Shown piece by piece: positions 23,138 through 34,716 of a DNA stretch of 64,000 nt. The first letter of the stretch is position 1. The number at the start of each line of letters is the position of its first letter. Source of the DNA: Actinernus sp. WN-2022 (Eukaryota > Cnidaria > Anthozoa > Actiniaria > Actinernidae); assembly GCA_030867875.1 (NCBI GenBank), contig JAOWCC010000237.1:8243713-8307712 (forward strand), given 5' to 3'. The notes beneath the pieces are model-generated. The model ran no database searches. It was not told where the DNA came from and saw only the letters and a program-made list of their open reading frames with translations. Both the position numbers and the translations under genes were made by a program.

Positions 23138-23475
23138 ATCCTGAAGGAGTCGAAGCAAGGTCAAGGCATCGATTACAAAGAAGACAGTACAAAACAGAGG
23201 GGCCAAATCATGTATGGCACATAGATGGGTACGATAAGTTGAAACCCTTTGGCTTCTGTATTCACGGTGCTATTGACGGATACAGCAGGCGCATAATGTG
23301 GCTAGATGTTGGTCCTTCTAATAATGACCCCTCTGTAATAGCTCAATACTATATCGACTGTGTTCGACAAATTGGGGGAAATCCGAGAACAGAAAATGTT
23401 TATGTTGCTGCTTTGCAACGTTTATGTTGCTGCGTTTGCAAGCGCCCAATTGTTATTGTTGGCTTTTTTAAGTAG
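23138..23475 (+). pseudogene. Integrase-core transposase fragment
   Basis: The plus frame reads FDPEGVEARSRHRLQRRQY, then GPNHVWHIDGYDKLKPFGF and IHGAIDGYSRRIMWLDVGPS. It is clearly homologous to 43891-44535 (EGTEERKAHRLKRRTY, WHCDGYDKLKHFGF, IHGCIDGWSRKIFWL). The first catalytic Asp (HIDGYD) is present. The second Asp, in the TDLGTEN motif, is missing: GGNPR runs straight into TENVY. The frame then drifts to a stop at 23475. This is a truncated copy of the transposase family carried by the 37707-44753 element. Confidence 0.75.
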
Positions 23476-24409
23476 TACTTATTTAGCAGTCAGTTCTGCT
23501 TGTAAGTTGTTTATGTAATTTAAGATCTGTTTCCGTTCTTCTTTTGCTTGAAAATTATTAATACGATCGTCACATGTACATTTGCTAACCCCCCACCTCG
23601 AATAGCATTTGCTAAATGTGGGTGGGTTAGATTCTTTGTAAAATATTTTGTAAATTGAAATAAAAGTGAAAAGTGAAGTAAGTGCTTCTTTCACAACGAA
23701 GAACAGTTTTCTATATGGAAAATCAATAACTATTGTTTGTAAATGACATAAATACGGAACGAATATCTTGTAACAGAGAGAAGATAGGAGCAGATAGTCG
23801 AAGAAGCAGAAACCATGGTGCGTCCATGATTCTTCATGATCAGCCTCAATGGCTTAGTCATGGCCAGTCATTGAGACCAGTAAATAAAAGTACGTTGAAG
23901 ATCCAACCTTAGTTGTTGTCGCTACAAGCTCTACGAGAATCCCCCTCAGCTCAGGAAAAGACTCCCTGACATTAGCAATAAGCCAAATAAAGACTTGTAC
24001 ATGTGGATTTTGATCTAAGATCACGAGAAACTTTCCCTGTTGCTTTGTTCATTTACAGCTTTAATTCATCAGAAATATCTGTTTTACATGTGTTCAGTTA
24101 AAACAATATGAAGTATTTTTCAGAGGATTTACATCAAAGGATTGGGACTAATAATTTCTTTCATAAAAAGAACCCATGCTACAGCTGTTTATACCATTGC
24201 AAAGGTGTCAGATGCATTACACACAACCAAATCCGGGCGAGTTGAGCATACAGTACAGAAACTCTTCTTTAAATTAATACTTCACTAACTTGTAAATGCA
24301 ATATATTACTGCATGTGTTTACGGCCAGCATTATCATGATCCAAGTTTGACATCTTGCCAGACAGCATTTCTCCAGTCCTTAACCTGAAATAAGATCCTT
24401 CTGATGGCT

Positions 24410-24868
24410 TTAGCTTCTCATTGCACAGCTTCCAAGATCTTCAGTAAGTGTTGTTTCAGATTGAGGTTGTTCCACCACATCACTTCCAGATATTTCAATG
24501 ACATCCGAGTCTTCATTGTCAGAGTCATCTGAACTACGAACATGCAGTATGTTTCCATATTGTTGATGAACATACATGTAGTCAAAACTACTAGATGGCT
24601 GGGCAGCTAATTCAACTTGTGATGGCTGAACTGTTAATTCAGATTTTAATGGTGAAGGCATACCTGCTGTTTGGGTACTGATATTTAAGAGAGACACTAC
24701 TTCAGAGAACAGTATCTCACAAGTAGGGCATTTTGCACTTGACCCATCAACATTTCTAAGCCACTCTTTGATGCACTCTTCACGAAAGACATCCTCACAA
24801 TTACATGGAGTTGCAGCACTGGTTGTAATTATCCTATCAAGGCAGATGCAGCATTCAGGAGCGGAAAC
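24410..24868 (-). pseudogene. RING-finger coding fragment
   Basis: The minus strand from about 24866 reads ECCICLDRIITTS, then TPCNCEDVFREECIKEWLRN and AKCPTCEILF. This is the cysteine spacing of a RING finger, although the usual central C-x-H is modified. A Ser/Asp/Gln-rich tail follows to a stop at 24410 (SSDDSDNEDSDVIEISGSDV resembles a SUMO-interacting or acidic segment). RING fingers recruit E2 enzymes in ubiquitin transfer. No start codon or splice sites are assigned. It lies 1 kb from an integrase fragment and may belong to the ligase genes that accompany such elements here. Confidence 0.5.
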
Positions 24869-24888
24869 CTAGTTGGTATCTCCTTTCT

Positions 24889-25870
24889 TCACACAAACCT
24901 CGAGCATCTACGTAGTATTACTCCTGATATCATAACGCTCGAATTTGGCCATTTCTGTTCTACGATCCTTATCATGTCTGTATTTTGGCATATTTCTTCA
25001 TTAGATATCCTGTAGATGTCGTTGGTTCCAGCGTGTAATAAAATATATTCGTACTGTTCAGTGCTACCTTCAGAGATACACTGTTTGTTCACATACATTG
25101 TACCTGTATGGTGCGTATCCGATAATATTAAAATATGACCCTGACCAGTTTTATTCTCAGCCTCGCTAGATTTGTTTCTCGGTGCTGCTGTTTGGCTTCC
25201 TTTATCCTCGTTTGGTTCTGTATCCTGGTGTGGTAGAGAAGACATGAATGAGTTGGACACTTCGACATTGTACACAGTATCGGATTCTTCATCATCTGAG
25301 GGTTCTTTATTTGAATTCTGACTATCTTTTCCTTCCTCATCTACGGTGAGAATTTTTGCTTGATCACGCAGTTGCTCTAACTCTGGTAGTCTCTTCTTGA
25401 CTTGTGAACTTTCCTTTAATCATTTTTATTTCTATTTTTATTCCCAATTTCGCATTCGAGAGGTCTTTTACTGAATATTTCAGTTCTGTTGCAAATTGTT
25501 GTTGTAGTTCATCCATGTTTTTGTCTCAATACGTTCTCATCTCGCTTGCTCGCTTATTTCGATGCTTATCCGGGTAATATTCTGCTCTAGCTCTTCATCA
25601 TTGAACGCTCTTTGTTGTTTGAGAAGATTTAGGAACTCTTCTTAACGGCTATCGTGACCGTTATATTCGCAGTCAATTCTATTGTCTTTGGATTTCGGTT
25701 ATTCTTTTTTGTTGGTTAATTTAGTGGGTTCTTCTTGCGGCTTTACTTCATTTGCCTCATCGTCGTCTTGGGGTTTGGGTGATCGTAAGACACTTTGAAA
25801 TTATTTCGTGGCCACTTCTCTCTGAATATTTTTAAAGATATCTTCCTCCAGGTTTACCCGCCGTTTATTT
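24889..25870 (-). pseudogene. Non-LTR retrotransposon ORF1, SGNH/esterase-like
   Basis: The minus frame 25275-24889 contains GQGHILILSDTHHTG and YEYILLHAGTNDIYRISNEE. The latter matches the GxND block of SGNH hydrolase domains found in ORF1 of some L2/CR1 elements. Upstream (25300-25870) other frames read charged, coiled-coil-like sequence with stops. The usual catalytic Ser block (GDS) reads SDT, so activity is doubtful. ORF2 is not adjacent; an RT tail lies at 26413-26740. Confidence 0.55.
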
Positions 25871-26412
25871 TTGACACGCTGCATAACTGTCCGCTATTCC
25901 GGCCGATACATATGTTTGCCACTCGTAAGTATTGAGTTGTTCACCCGGTCCAGACAAAGTTACAGGAATAACTTGAAGTAAGACCTTGGAATTACTTCTT
26001 GCTTGCATAACATGTGAGCTTTCAGCTATAGCTTCTGGTTCAGAGCATGGATGAGTAGGTGTCTCATCAGGACTTGTGAGGCTATCCTTGGAGGGCGCGA
26101 CCCTATGTAACAATTAATTGTGTTGATAGATCTGCATTTGTCTGACCAATGTGCTCCAAAGCAACGAAAACCCAATCCAAACTCTTTTACTTTAACTAGT
26201 CATTTATGAAATGGCTAGTTTGGTTATATATAATTGATATATAGAGGAAAAGTGTGCAGTGGTTAAAGGAGCTAACCACTGCCACTTAGGAAGTAAAGAC
26301 TAAGTCCACAATTATATAATACAAAAAAATGTAAATATATACACGTTGGAGCGAAAAGTGCATTACATGATAATTAGATTTGTCATCATTATTGGTTTAT
26401 AGTTGAACTTTA

Positions 26413-26740
26413 AAGAGATGTTTCTTATAGTGTGTTTTTGTGTCTTAAGCTTTTTATCTCAGTTGGAATAGTTTGCCAAATTTTTGATAAGGTGAAGTTG
26501 AAGGTACGTAAGCCATAGTTCGTTTTCGCAAGGGATCGAAAGAAATTTTTATGTTTTTGCATACCTGGTATTGTATGGATTTCAGATGCATGTATAACGT
26601 ATCTAGAATAAAATGTTTGGAGTATTAGATTTGTCAATAGAGATTTTATGACCAAATATTGAGATTTCTAATTTATAAATATTATCAAGAGTTAACATTC
26701 CTAACAGATTTAAATATGGATTGGCCTTTTTCCTACGTTT
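26413..26740 (-). pseudogene. Non-LTR reverse transcriptase C-terminal fragment
   Basis: The minus strand reads NPYLNLLGMLTLDNIYKLEI, then RSLAKTNYGLRTFNFTLSKI and WQTIPTEIKS. The order and spacing match the region after the RT palm in L2/CR1-like elements. At least one frame change lies near 26640. No catalytic residues remain. Confidence 0.6.
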
Positions 26741-26991
26741 TTCCTGTTTTGTTTCGTCTTAATTTTAGTTGCTTTAGTTTTATAAGAATTACTTACTACT
26801 ACTAATCAAAGACAGACTGCATTGTTTGGGGACAAACGTTTATTGACGGCGATAAAGATACAAGAACTGCGTGACCGCACTAGTTAATAAAATAGCTGCG
26901 GAGGCCCAAGAAGTCCCCAAACAAGTAGTAGGCTTTGTGAGTAGAAGTAAATCGGAATGTAAGAAAATTGATTAATGAAATAAAATATGAT

Positions 26992-27393
26992 CTACGCTTT
27001 CGAAATCTGGGCGGCCATTAGTGAAACTGCTGCGTGCTTTTGCTTATCAGTCATTCCTAAATAAATTAAATAGGCATCGCTATGCCAGTCGCCCTGAACT
27101 CTAATTAGCTCGGATGGTACTCCTGATTCAAAGGCAAATGTAGCGCCGCCTCGCATGAAGGTATGCGCCGAAATTTTAGAGGAATTTAATTCTTGAGCTT
27201 TAGTAACCTTAGAGATGAAGGAACTGAACTGGGCGGCAGAAATAGCCTCGAAACTGCCTGAAGATTTAACCGAGAAAAGCGGTGCGTGAAGAGGCATGTC
27301 GTTAACACGTAGATGATTTGTTAAAGCCTTAATGGGACATAACACGCTACCTGGTATGCGTGGAAGAGTAATATCTAGCCGCACTCCTTGCAT
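26992..27393 (-). pseudogene. DIRS tyrosine recombinase, C-terminal catalytic part
   Basis: The minus frame carries SAHTFMRGGATFAF and GDWHSDAYLIYL. These are the H-x-x-R box and the downstream H...Y region of tyrosine recombinases. The Arg of H-x-x-R is Met here (HTFM), although another Arg follows immediately, so catalysis is probably lost. A frame change near 27393-27500 separates it from the recombinase N-terminal part. Confidence 0.7.
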
Positions 27394-27504
27394 TGGATAT
27401 TCTTAGACGCGCGCACTGTGAGATAAGCAAAGGCTGTCCCGAAAGATAAATCTGAATGTAACAACAACTTAGGCGAGTTGCCGACAGCTGTGTCGATGAC
27501 TAGA

Positions 27505-28455
27505 TTAGATTTTCACACACAAAAAATAGAAAAATGCCACCAAAAAGTGAGCCCACATAGCGGCCTGTAATGGATTTGATAACTCCAAACGTGGTAAAAT
27601 ATCTGCGAGCAACCGGGGCGTAATAGCCGCTTTTTGCAACGTGAACGTTCCTAAATGCCGCTTAGCGCCCCGCATGAGTAATTTGAAGCGATAATAACTA
27701 TCCCAGGTTAACTGGTGACCCAATAGCTTGTGCATATGCTTTAAAATGGTGCCGTAAGCTCGGCCCAGAGAGACCAAATAAGCAATCACCTCTATCGAGA
27801 CAGGAAAAGGTGGAAACGAAACAGTGTTACAGAATAACGTGTAAATCTTGACGTGTGAGTTCACGTTCCTTTGTGTGGAATCTGCATATGCTGCACTGAT
27901 TAATGCTCGTACCAAGCGATCGAGCTCCTCAACATCAGGCGTGTGGCGTGGATTCTGAGCATAAAAACATAGTTTAAAGTACCGCAAACTGCAAATCCTG
28001 GTTATCGATAGTGAACATCTGGTACGGCACCGCCCTTCCCGCGTTAGTTCTCTTAACTTAATCGGCATGGAAGGATGAGAATCCCACCGACTCAAGCAAT
28101 CCGACAAAGTATTGTGGATTCCTGCGATATGACTCACGAGTATCTCCAAGTCGAATTTAGCGGACGTAAACCAAAGTTGGCGCAAACATCGCTGCATAAA
28201 AACATTGTGGGTTCTACCAGAATTTATTACAGTCACGGCCGCTTCGTTATCGCATGATAATCGAAAGCGAAGCCCTCGGAGCTTTGAAGCCCACTTCTGA
28301 ACTGCCATCACAACCACGAACAGTTGGAGTGCATTGATATGTAAGCCCTGCGCCGCCAGATCAGATGGGAAAGCAAACGACAAACATTCATCGAAACACG
28401 TTGCCACCTCGAAGCAGGGATTCATCAGTCGTAAACATGAAGTCCTGAAACTCAC
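27505..28455 (-). pseudogene. DIRS RNase H and recombinase N-terminal part
   Basis: This is a long open minus frame. The RNase H region shows HINALQLFVVV, LSCDNEAAV and HIAGIHNTLSDCLSRW. It continues into a helical segment (VEELDRLVRALISAAYADST) that matches the core-binding domain of DIRS recombinases. It ends at a stop just before the expected catalytic domain. Confidence 0.7.
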
Positions 28456-28761
28456 ATGTATGTAACTTGATTAATGAATTGCCATTAAACTGGGGTAGAA
28501 ATTCGAGCCACCAAATAATGTCTAGATGCATATCCTGTGCTACTCAAAACGTGACTGGTTTGATGCTAATGAACGAAGACGGTTAAGCAAACGAGACAAA
28601 TAATCTGCCTGGCCGTACACAAGCAGTAATGAATTAAAGTTTCTCGAGTAGGGATTGTAGTTGTCCCTTAGTAAAATACGTGACGTTTCAACCAGTTAGT
28701 TAGTTCTGTGTGTAGTTCCATGATCCTTTCGGGCAGGACTTGCAACGTCAATTGATCTGTA

Positions 28762-29431
28762 TCAACCAAAATTACCCAAACATAGCATTCTCGTGGTCGG
28801 TGGACAATCCTTTTCTGGGGAAGACTGGAGACCAAATTTGTCGAACAAAGATTGTAAACGTTGAAATGCTTCCTTAGCCAAGGTAACTAGTTCTGCACCA
28901 TAAAAATCGTCCAGATATACATCAGCCAAATAACTGCCTGCGTTGTTCTCTGGCAGATAACGCAGAAGAGCGTAATCCAAAAGGACATCTGAGATCGAAA
29001 TACAATGAGCTATCCCATTGAAAACCCAAATAGCAATAGTCGTTGGGGTCAATGGCGAGCTGGCGAAATGCATGTCGCAAATCTTTTGTGTAAATATGAC
29101 AGCCCTTGTCCTTAACAATGATGAACTCGCAAAGTCTGTCAATGCCTGGGAGACGCAAATGGTATTCGCGATCCAAATAGTGAGTTCTTAGAATCCCTTC
29201 GTTAGCCAATGCTAGCTTAGGGAAACTTAAATCCATCACTACTCGGCGTTTGTCCGAGCCACGCTTAGGAACCGTCTGCAACGGAGAAATAGTTAAAGTA
29301 TGATTGAGAGGATTCGAGTGGAAATGACCAGCGATCACCTCAAACTCCAGTTCTGTGTCCACATAATGTTGAACGTGGTCGGCGTAATCGCGTGCTGACC
29401 CGTGATTTGTGGGACGACTGTGGCACGACAT
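28762..29431 (-). pseudogene. DIRS reverse transcriptase
   Basis: Two overlapping minus frames (29431-28922, 29142-28762) read SDKRRVVMDLSFP, then DLRHAFRQLAIDPNDYCYLG and FDLRCPFGLRSS in one frame. The other has ADVYLDDFYGAE with the YxDD catalytic box. A frame change around 28930-28990 separates the halves, so the copy cannot encode a full enzyme. Confidence 0.75.
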
Positions 29432-29679
29432 TCGCGCTGTAGTTTATCGGCCAACCATAAGTTAGAAAGTCCACAACAACTTGATCTGAGTAGTTCTCCA
29501 GGTATTTCCGCCAAACTGGGATATTAAGTTGGGTACAAACCCGGATTTTCGCACCAAATTCGTTGTGTTATCACCGCTTTTATTGAATGCGCTTTGAAGG
29601 CCATGTCCAATTTCGTATCCGTGGGCAAGTCTGATATCAGAGAATGTGTACATGAATATTTAGTGCTAACTGTTGCGAG

Positions 29680-30545
29680 TCACTGCCCTGGGATGGGCAT
29701 TCGCAGCTTAGGGCAATGCAGCATGGGGTGTTCCGTGGATTTACAAACCCTACAAGCGTGTTGTTGAGCGTAGGTGGGTGTGGAAGAGTCGCATTGACAT
29801 GACCCCGTGCAATTCCACGTCTGGCAGCCCTTGTTCTGCTCATTGGAGTTGGAAGAATTTGTAGCTGAAGTCGGAGTTTTCTCTGAGTTGCTTCTCGTAA
29901 AGTTTGATGCCGAGCTAGCTGGCTTGTTTTGTGCGCGGAGAGTGTTTAAAAAACGTTGTGGACATTTCGCGAATGTCAGACAGCGCATCCCACTCCAAGC
30001 GGCGCAACTCAACAAGCCTGGAAAGATGCCCGTAAAAGGCGCGTCCACTCGTCCACGAATAATCGATGGCCTTAATCATCAATAGTTCGAGTAACGAATG
30101 CATGTGGCCCTTACGAGCGTTATCGTAAGTGCGAATCATACGCATAGAACCGGCAACAAATTCCAATATCTCTAACTTCGAAAATTCCGCTTTGCCTGAT
30201 GAGCCAGGCACGAAATCCTGTGGCCATTCAATGGTGTGCCTCTGCGCTGTTGAATCCGCCGAGGTCGTGGAAGAGTCATTCACAAATGTTCCTGCTGCGC
30301 CTTTTAAACGTAAGACTTGAAGTTCTAGAGCTAGCTTTTCTGTTTCAAGCTTCGCTAGCTCTAGCTGTTTGTCTAAGCCGACTGGGTTGTTGTCTTGGTG
30401 GCTGAGTTATTGGAGTAGCTTGTTCGTCTTGCTCCAACTTCAATAGCTGAGAGAAAAGTTCGTTCGGCTCTGACTCCATTGTGATTGTGAGTGTAGGATA
30501 AGACGTGCGCTTACGCGCTCCAGGGCTGGTCTTTTTGGAGGACAT
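29680..30545 (-). pseudogene. DIRS gag with cysteine-rich end
   Basis: A start is proposed at ATG 30545 (MSSKKTSPGARKRTSYPTLT). Frames shift near 30345, where LELAKLETEKLALELQVLRL continues as a coiled coil, and again near 29915-30048. The C-terminal part has CQTWNCTGSCQC and HACRVCKSTEHPMLHC, two zinc-binding clusters of which the second has C-x2-C-x4-H-x4-C spacing. Confidence 0.6.
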
Positions 30546-30992
30546 GATGAGCAAGTGGAGAAACGGACTGGTCGCTGTCACACCGAGAGGCAATCTGAGA
30601 CCGCACCTCTCTCTCTCCCGCCTACAAGTGTATGCGCTGCGTGATACTTCCGTACGTGGCAATTATCCATTATCACTACGTACTAATTATACTATTACCC
30701 CAGCTCATAATTCCATATTGTAAATATGGATATGTAAGTGTATTGTAAAGCTGTCTAAGCATTTCATACTTAAGGAAATATCTGAGCTTATATCACACTT
30801 GACACGGTTTTCTTTGTTCTTCATAGGGGTGAAACTCTGGTATAAACCCGTTAAACAATAGACTAATTAAAAGCCCGGGGAGGGATTTGATGTTCAGGCA
30901 GGGAAATGTGGGGTTGATTAATGAATAAACTCATAAATTTGAGATTTATAACTCCGTTATAATCCTCCCTGTAACAGTTATAAACCTCCTGT

Positions 30993-31066
30993 CCAGACGA
31001 GTTACTGTTTTTGGGTTACCTGTGGTGCGCGGTCGAAAATGGGCGCACCGACAGTAACTCGTCCGG
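30993..31066. repeat. Nested hairpin
   Basis: The outer stem is CCAGACGAGTTACTGT (30993-31008) against ACAGTAACTCGTCCGG (31051-31066); the inner stem is GGTGCGC (31024) against GCGCACC (31043). It lies just downstream of the Crypton gene and may be an element end or terminator. Confidence 0.6.
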
Positions 31067-31108
31067 AGAACTATTTATTACACGGACAAACATGCAAACT
31101 TACTTTAC

Positions 31109-32762
31109 TTAAAGAAAAAAACTACAATTGTTAAATGAAATATTGTTGGATCTAGACATTTTCTTGAGTGGACACTCATCTTCGCCGTCCACACTGATCT
31201 CCCTCTTAGGTTTGATTTTCTCTTCCTCCCTTGCGCATGCTCTTGCCTGAACCAAGTCACCATACGCAGTACTTCCACATTCGAACGCTTTGGAAATTGC
31301 TTCCTTCGTCTTTACATCTGGCCTTTGATATTTTTGCAGAGATCTTACGTCTCAATGGCCCGTCCTTTTCATTATGAATTTCTCGGGCACGCCTTTTTCC
31401 AAACCTCTTGTCACGGTAGTGGCTCTTAAGCTGTGATTAGTAAAGTTACCCTCAATGCCAGCTTCTTTACACAGTTTCCGCACTGTTTGCCCCAGACTGT
31501 TATGGCCAACTGGATTACCCGTAAACCACTAGTACTCTAGAATTAAATAAATAAATAAATTAGTTAATGTCTATTTCGGGAAGAACTGTAGAACACCCCG
31601 CCATAGTTTCACTTAACATCTTTCTTTTAAACTCTTATGACAATATGTTTTGAAAATTTAAGCTTCAAAATTCCACAAATTCTAAATGCAAAGGCGACTG
31701 ACTATCAGGTTTTCAGGAATTTTTAAATTAGTCGAATATTTCGTACACTAAGATACATGTACCATTTATAATTATGTATTGATAAATACAAAAAATAACT
31801 TCATCAGTATCCTTATACTTTCGCCTTGGGGCTAGGTAGAAGCAGTCTTTGATAGACTTTGGGCATTTGGCTACGTACTTTTTGTACAGCTGAACAAGAC
31901 ATCTCTCCGGCACATCATCATTTGCGTAATGCTCGATGCTTTTGCCTTTCACAGAGCGATGCTTCAAACCACCCATATAGTTTTTCTCCGAAAGAAGTAT
32001 ACACCAGCCTTTCTGGTTCCTTCTCGAACGCGGGCAAAAGAGTTAGCTGTCCGAATCGTAGTGTACGATGTTCTTTGCCACTTCGAAGGGAAAAGTTCTT
32101 GCCTATCAGAAAGACCATGGTGTTGAGAAGAACTTGAGGAGAGTGATCATCAAGAAGTCTGAGAGCCCATAATGATTCCTCCTGCTTCTCTTCTCTTTCT
32201 CTACGGCTCCAATGCCCAGTGTAGTTAGTCGCTTCATTTCAGTATCAAGCGAGTCTTGAAAATGCTTGAAAAAGGAATTGTCAAACAAGTTATTCTCAGG
32301 CCGACCATTCTCCCTGAAATGCCTCTGTATTCCACAGCATATCTGGTACAGTGTATTAGGAGTGTAGGATTCTCCGGCACGTTTCTTCTGTCTCACTTCC
32401 ACAACGAATTTCCCGAGCCAGTAATTCAATTCTTCGTCGTTTAACTGTAACACATTTGACTGAACACTTCGGTACAAATCATCATTTGATGGCACATTTC
32501 GAATATTTCGTTCAGCCGCCCACTGCTCCCACACTCTAGCACACCAAGATGTGCATGATCTGGTGCCTTCGGGAATTCGTTCTTCGTTGCGTTTCTGTAA
32601 TTCGGTGTCAGAAACTATAATATTTCGTTCCGTTTTAGTCGACTCTCCACTTATTATGTCCAGTATATCCTCAAAATCATCCAATACCGGCTGCCGTGAA
32701 CTAAACACGTTCTGTGTTAGAAACATTTCATCATCGTTGTCACTATTAGAACAGTCCGCCAT
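31109..32762 (-). pseudogene. Crypton tyrosine recombinase (DUF3504-like), broken
   Basis: The first exon starts at ATG 32762 and runs 218 codons (SWCARVWEQWAAERNIRNVP, LNDEELNYWLGKFVVEVRQK, PNTLYQICCGIQRHFRENGR). Similarity continues in other frames at 32118-31918 (FLIGKNFSLRSGKEHRTLRF) and 31976-31728 (LKHRSVKGKSIEHYANDDVP). A last exon spans about 31539-31109. It has the catalytic NHSLRAT and the tyrosine in LQKYQRP, but the codon between GH and DVRS is TGA. At CATTGAGACG this fits a CpG-to-TpG change of an arginine codon. Crypton recombinases integrate circular DNA through a tyrosine-DNA bond. Frameshifts near 32150 and 31960 and the stop make this copy inactive. Confidence 0.78.
31540..31727 (-). 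other. Probable intron of the Crypton gene
   Basis: Noncoding AT-rich sequence between the recombinase segments. An AG precedes the last exon (TTCTAGAG), but the donor is not certain. Confidence 0.4.
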
Positions 32763-33267
32763 CTTCGAAGACGTTTCGAAATGGCAAGTTGCGATAAATT
32801 TTTAGAATCTTCCATTAATTAACATTTTACCAACTAAAACCTACAAAAGCTTTTAATTTGTTATTACTAAAACGCGTGGAAATGTGCAGTTCACATCGTC
32901 CACATTTATAAGCTTGCCATGTTTGCATGCTTTTAAAATCACAGCTCCCTTTTTGAAACCGATTTCTATACGTTACCGTGCTAACGTCTTAATTATACTC
33001 ATAATTATTCTTCGCCTTTCACTACGATTCTAGAACATTGTTTTCATGAATACTGTTCAATAGGAACCAAAAATGTTTGAATAGTTTGTTATCACGTCAT
33101 GTCTCATGAGTTACATAATCTTCTATCTAAACCAATGCATTGTCCATTATTTACTTTATAACCCTGCAAAGAGTCTGAATCAGGGCGCTTTGTTTGATTT
33201 ATAAACCTAGGAATTACTTTGTCAGAGCAATTGTTCTATTTGAGAAAACCTCGCCAAATGTGATATA
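32763..33267. other. No gene; Crypton upstream region
   Basis: This is the region 5' of the Crypton start. A GGCGGAC stretch overlaps the start ATG on the minus strand. No TIR is expected for a Crypton and none is seen. Confidence 0.3.
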
Positions 33268-33370
33268 AGTTTCATACCTCGAACCTTCGGTTCTAATCCC
33301 TAAACATCTCTCGGGGCCTACGGCCCTCGGGATGTTTAGGGCTTAGAACCTCGGTTCTCGGTATGAAACT
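33268..33370. repeat. Near-perfect 103-bp palindrome
   Basis: AGTTTCATACC at 33268 mirrors GGTATGAAACT at the right end; arms of about 48 bp fold around GGCCTACGGCCC. A few mismatches are present. It lies at the end of the non-LTR fragment that follows. Confidence 0.9.
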
Positions 33371-33860
33371 CTTACTTATTAATTTCTGTTTTTTTAATGT
33401 TTTGTTATTTATATGTAGAATTTGATGTTCCCAGTTGAAGTTTTTATCTATATATGTATTCCTAAATATTTAATATAGTTTTTCTGTTCAATGTTAACTA
33501 TATTAATTTGAACGTTTTTAGGAGGTGATGAGATTATCATGTATTTATTTTTCTTAAAATTAACAGACAGTTTATTAGTATTCTATTAGATGTTGGAATT
33601 CCTCATTTATAACTTTCTGCAATTCTTTTGTGTCATCACAGGAATAGAACAAATTACTATAATGTACAAACATTCTTGTCATTGACAAACAAAAGCAATA
33701 GTAATGGGCCAAGGGTTGATACCTGTGGAACTCCACATATAATATTGAGCACACTGGACTTTTCATCAAGATTTTTTACATATTGTTTTCCATTTGAAAA
33801 ACCAATAAAACGGGGTTCCTCGAATCCCATATTTATTGCTGGGCAGCATTACCGGAGCAG
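33371..33860 (-). pseudogene. Non-LTR reverse transcriptase fragment
   Basis: The minus strand reads CGVPQVSTLGPLLLLLFVND (usually GVPQGSILGPLLF..YIND), then NLFYSCDDTKELQKVINEEF, and further down NFKKNKYMIISSP and YIKYLGIHIDKNFNW. This is RT palm through thumb of an L2/CR1-type element. The catalytic FADD position is degraded (VHYS in the frame that continues). Multiple frame changes and stops; similarity ends at the palindrome. Confidence 0.65.
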
Positions 33861-34110
33861 CACACTAATTTGGGCAGAAGGCATGTGGTGAGTCAGATGC
33901 CAAGATCGTTTGAGCTTTTTTGTCGGTATGGATGTCCACTTTTCCGCGAGGAAACTGGTAGCGAATGGTTACAACCGCTGATTAGTCTGAAGGCTCATAA
34001 CATGTGCTTTCAGTCGTTCGTTCAAGTATTTTCGATTTTTGGACAATTATTCGAGGTAAGCTTTATCATTTCTACTTATTATCATATAAAATTCCACTTT
34101 ATTTAAAGCG

Positions 34111-34652
34111 GGAAGTATTCATCAGGGTCACGAATGTTTTAGTGACGTATCTAGAGGAAGGCAATGTGCTTTCATGAGTTTTTCAGCGATGTTGTTTGAT
34201 CACTCGTGTTCAGTCGACCAATGGACTTCCGACAAATCGATGAAATTCTCCGCCAAGGAGACAGGTTATATCTCGATGCTCTTGAAAGTGGAGGTATTCC
34301 AGATACAGAAACAATCTCCCTTAACTACCTACCGGTTGAGGCGTGTTGGCCAATGACATCAAATTAGAAACAAATTTGCTCAATGAAATATAAAGAGTTT
34401 TACCAGGGTCATGTTGGAATGACTTTACCTAAAAATGAGTCAGAACCATACTACACTATGCAGTCGGCTCTGATGAATACTTTTGCAGACGATTCCAATG
34501 CATTAATAATACTAGAGGGCTATGTTATGGCTCTGATGAAAGTTGCAAATAATATTTATGTATTTGATTCTCATCCACACAATTCTGTTGGAATGCCTGA
34601 TCTAGATGCAAATTTGACCATTGTAAGAACTTTGAGAAGCGCTCTGACCTAA
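34111..34652 (+). pseudogene. Papain-fold protease-like fragment of transposon origin
   Basis: Three plus-strand pieces are separated by a frame change near 34215-34235 and a stop near 34365. They read GSIHQGHECFSDVSRGRQCA, then QIDEILRQGDRLYLDALESG and SLNYLPVEACW, then YYTMQSALMNTFADDSNALI and IYVFDSHPHN. A Cys in GRQC and a His in FDSH fit the catalytic pair of the OTU/C76-type cysteine peptidases that I recall in large Helitrons and other cnidarian elements. A second copy of the His end is at 55389-55800 (-). The substrate, perhaps ubiquitin, is conjecture. Confidence 0.5.
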
Positions 34653-34716
34653 GGTGTGTATTAGCTTCTACCTGAGTGGCTAGTACTTGTACATCGTGCT
34701 GGTGAACTTCGGGGTC

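Larger units (their letters stand above)
26990..30560 (-). mobile_element. DIRS-type tyrosine-recombinase retrotransposon, decayed
   Basis: In order on the minus strand are gag (30545-29680), reverse transcriptase (29431-28762), RNase H with the start of a tyrosine recombinase (28455-27505) and the recombinase C-terminus (27393-26992). RT plus tyrosine recombinase without an integrase defines the DIRS order. Frames are broken at several points. The terminal repeats typical of DIRS were not located. Confidence 0.8.

Noticed and set aside
33870..34106. Plus frame before the protease-like fragment
   Set aside because: Contains no block shared with the protease family and no splice signals; not called.
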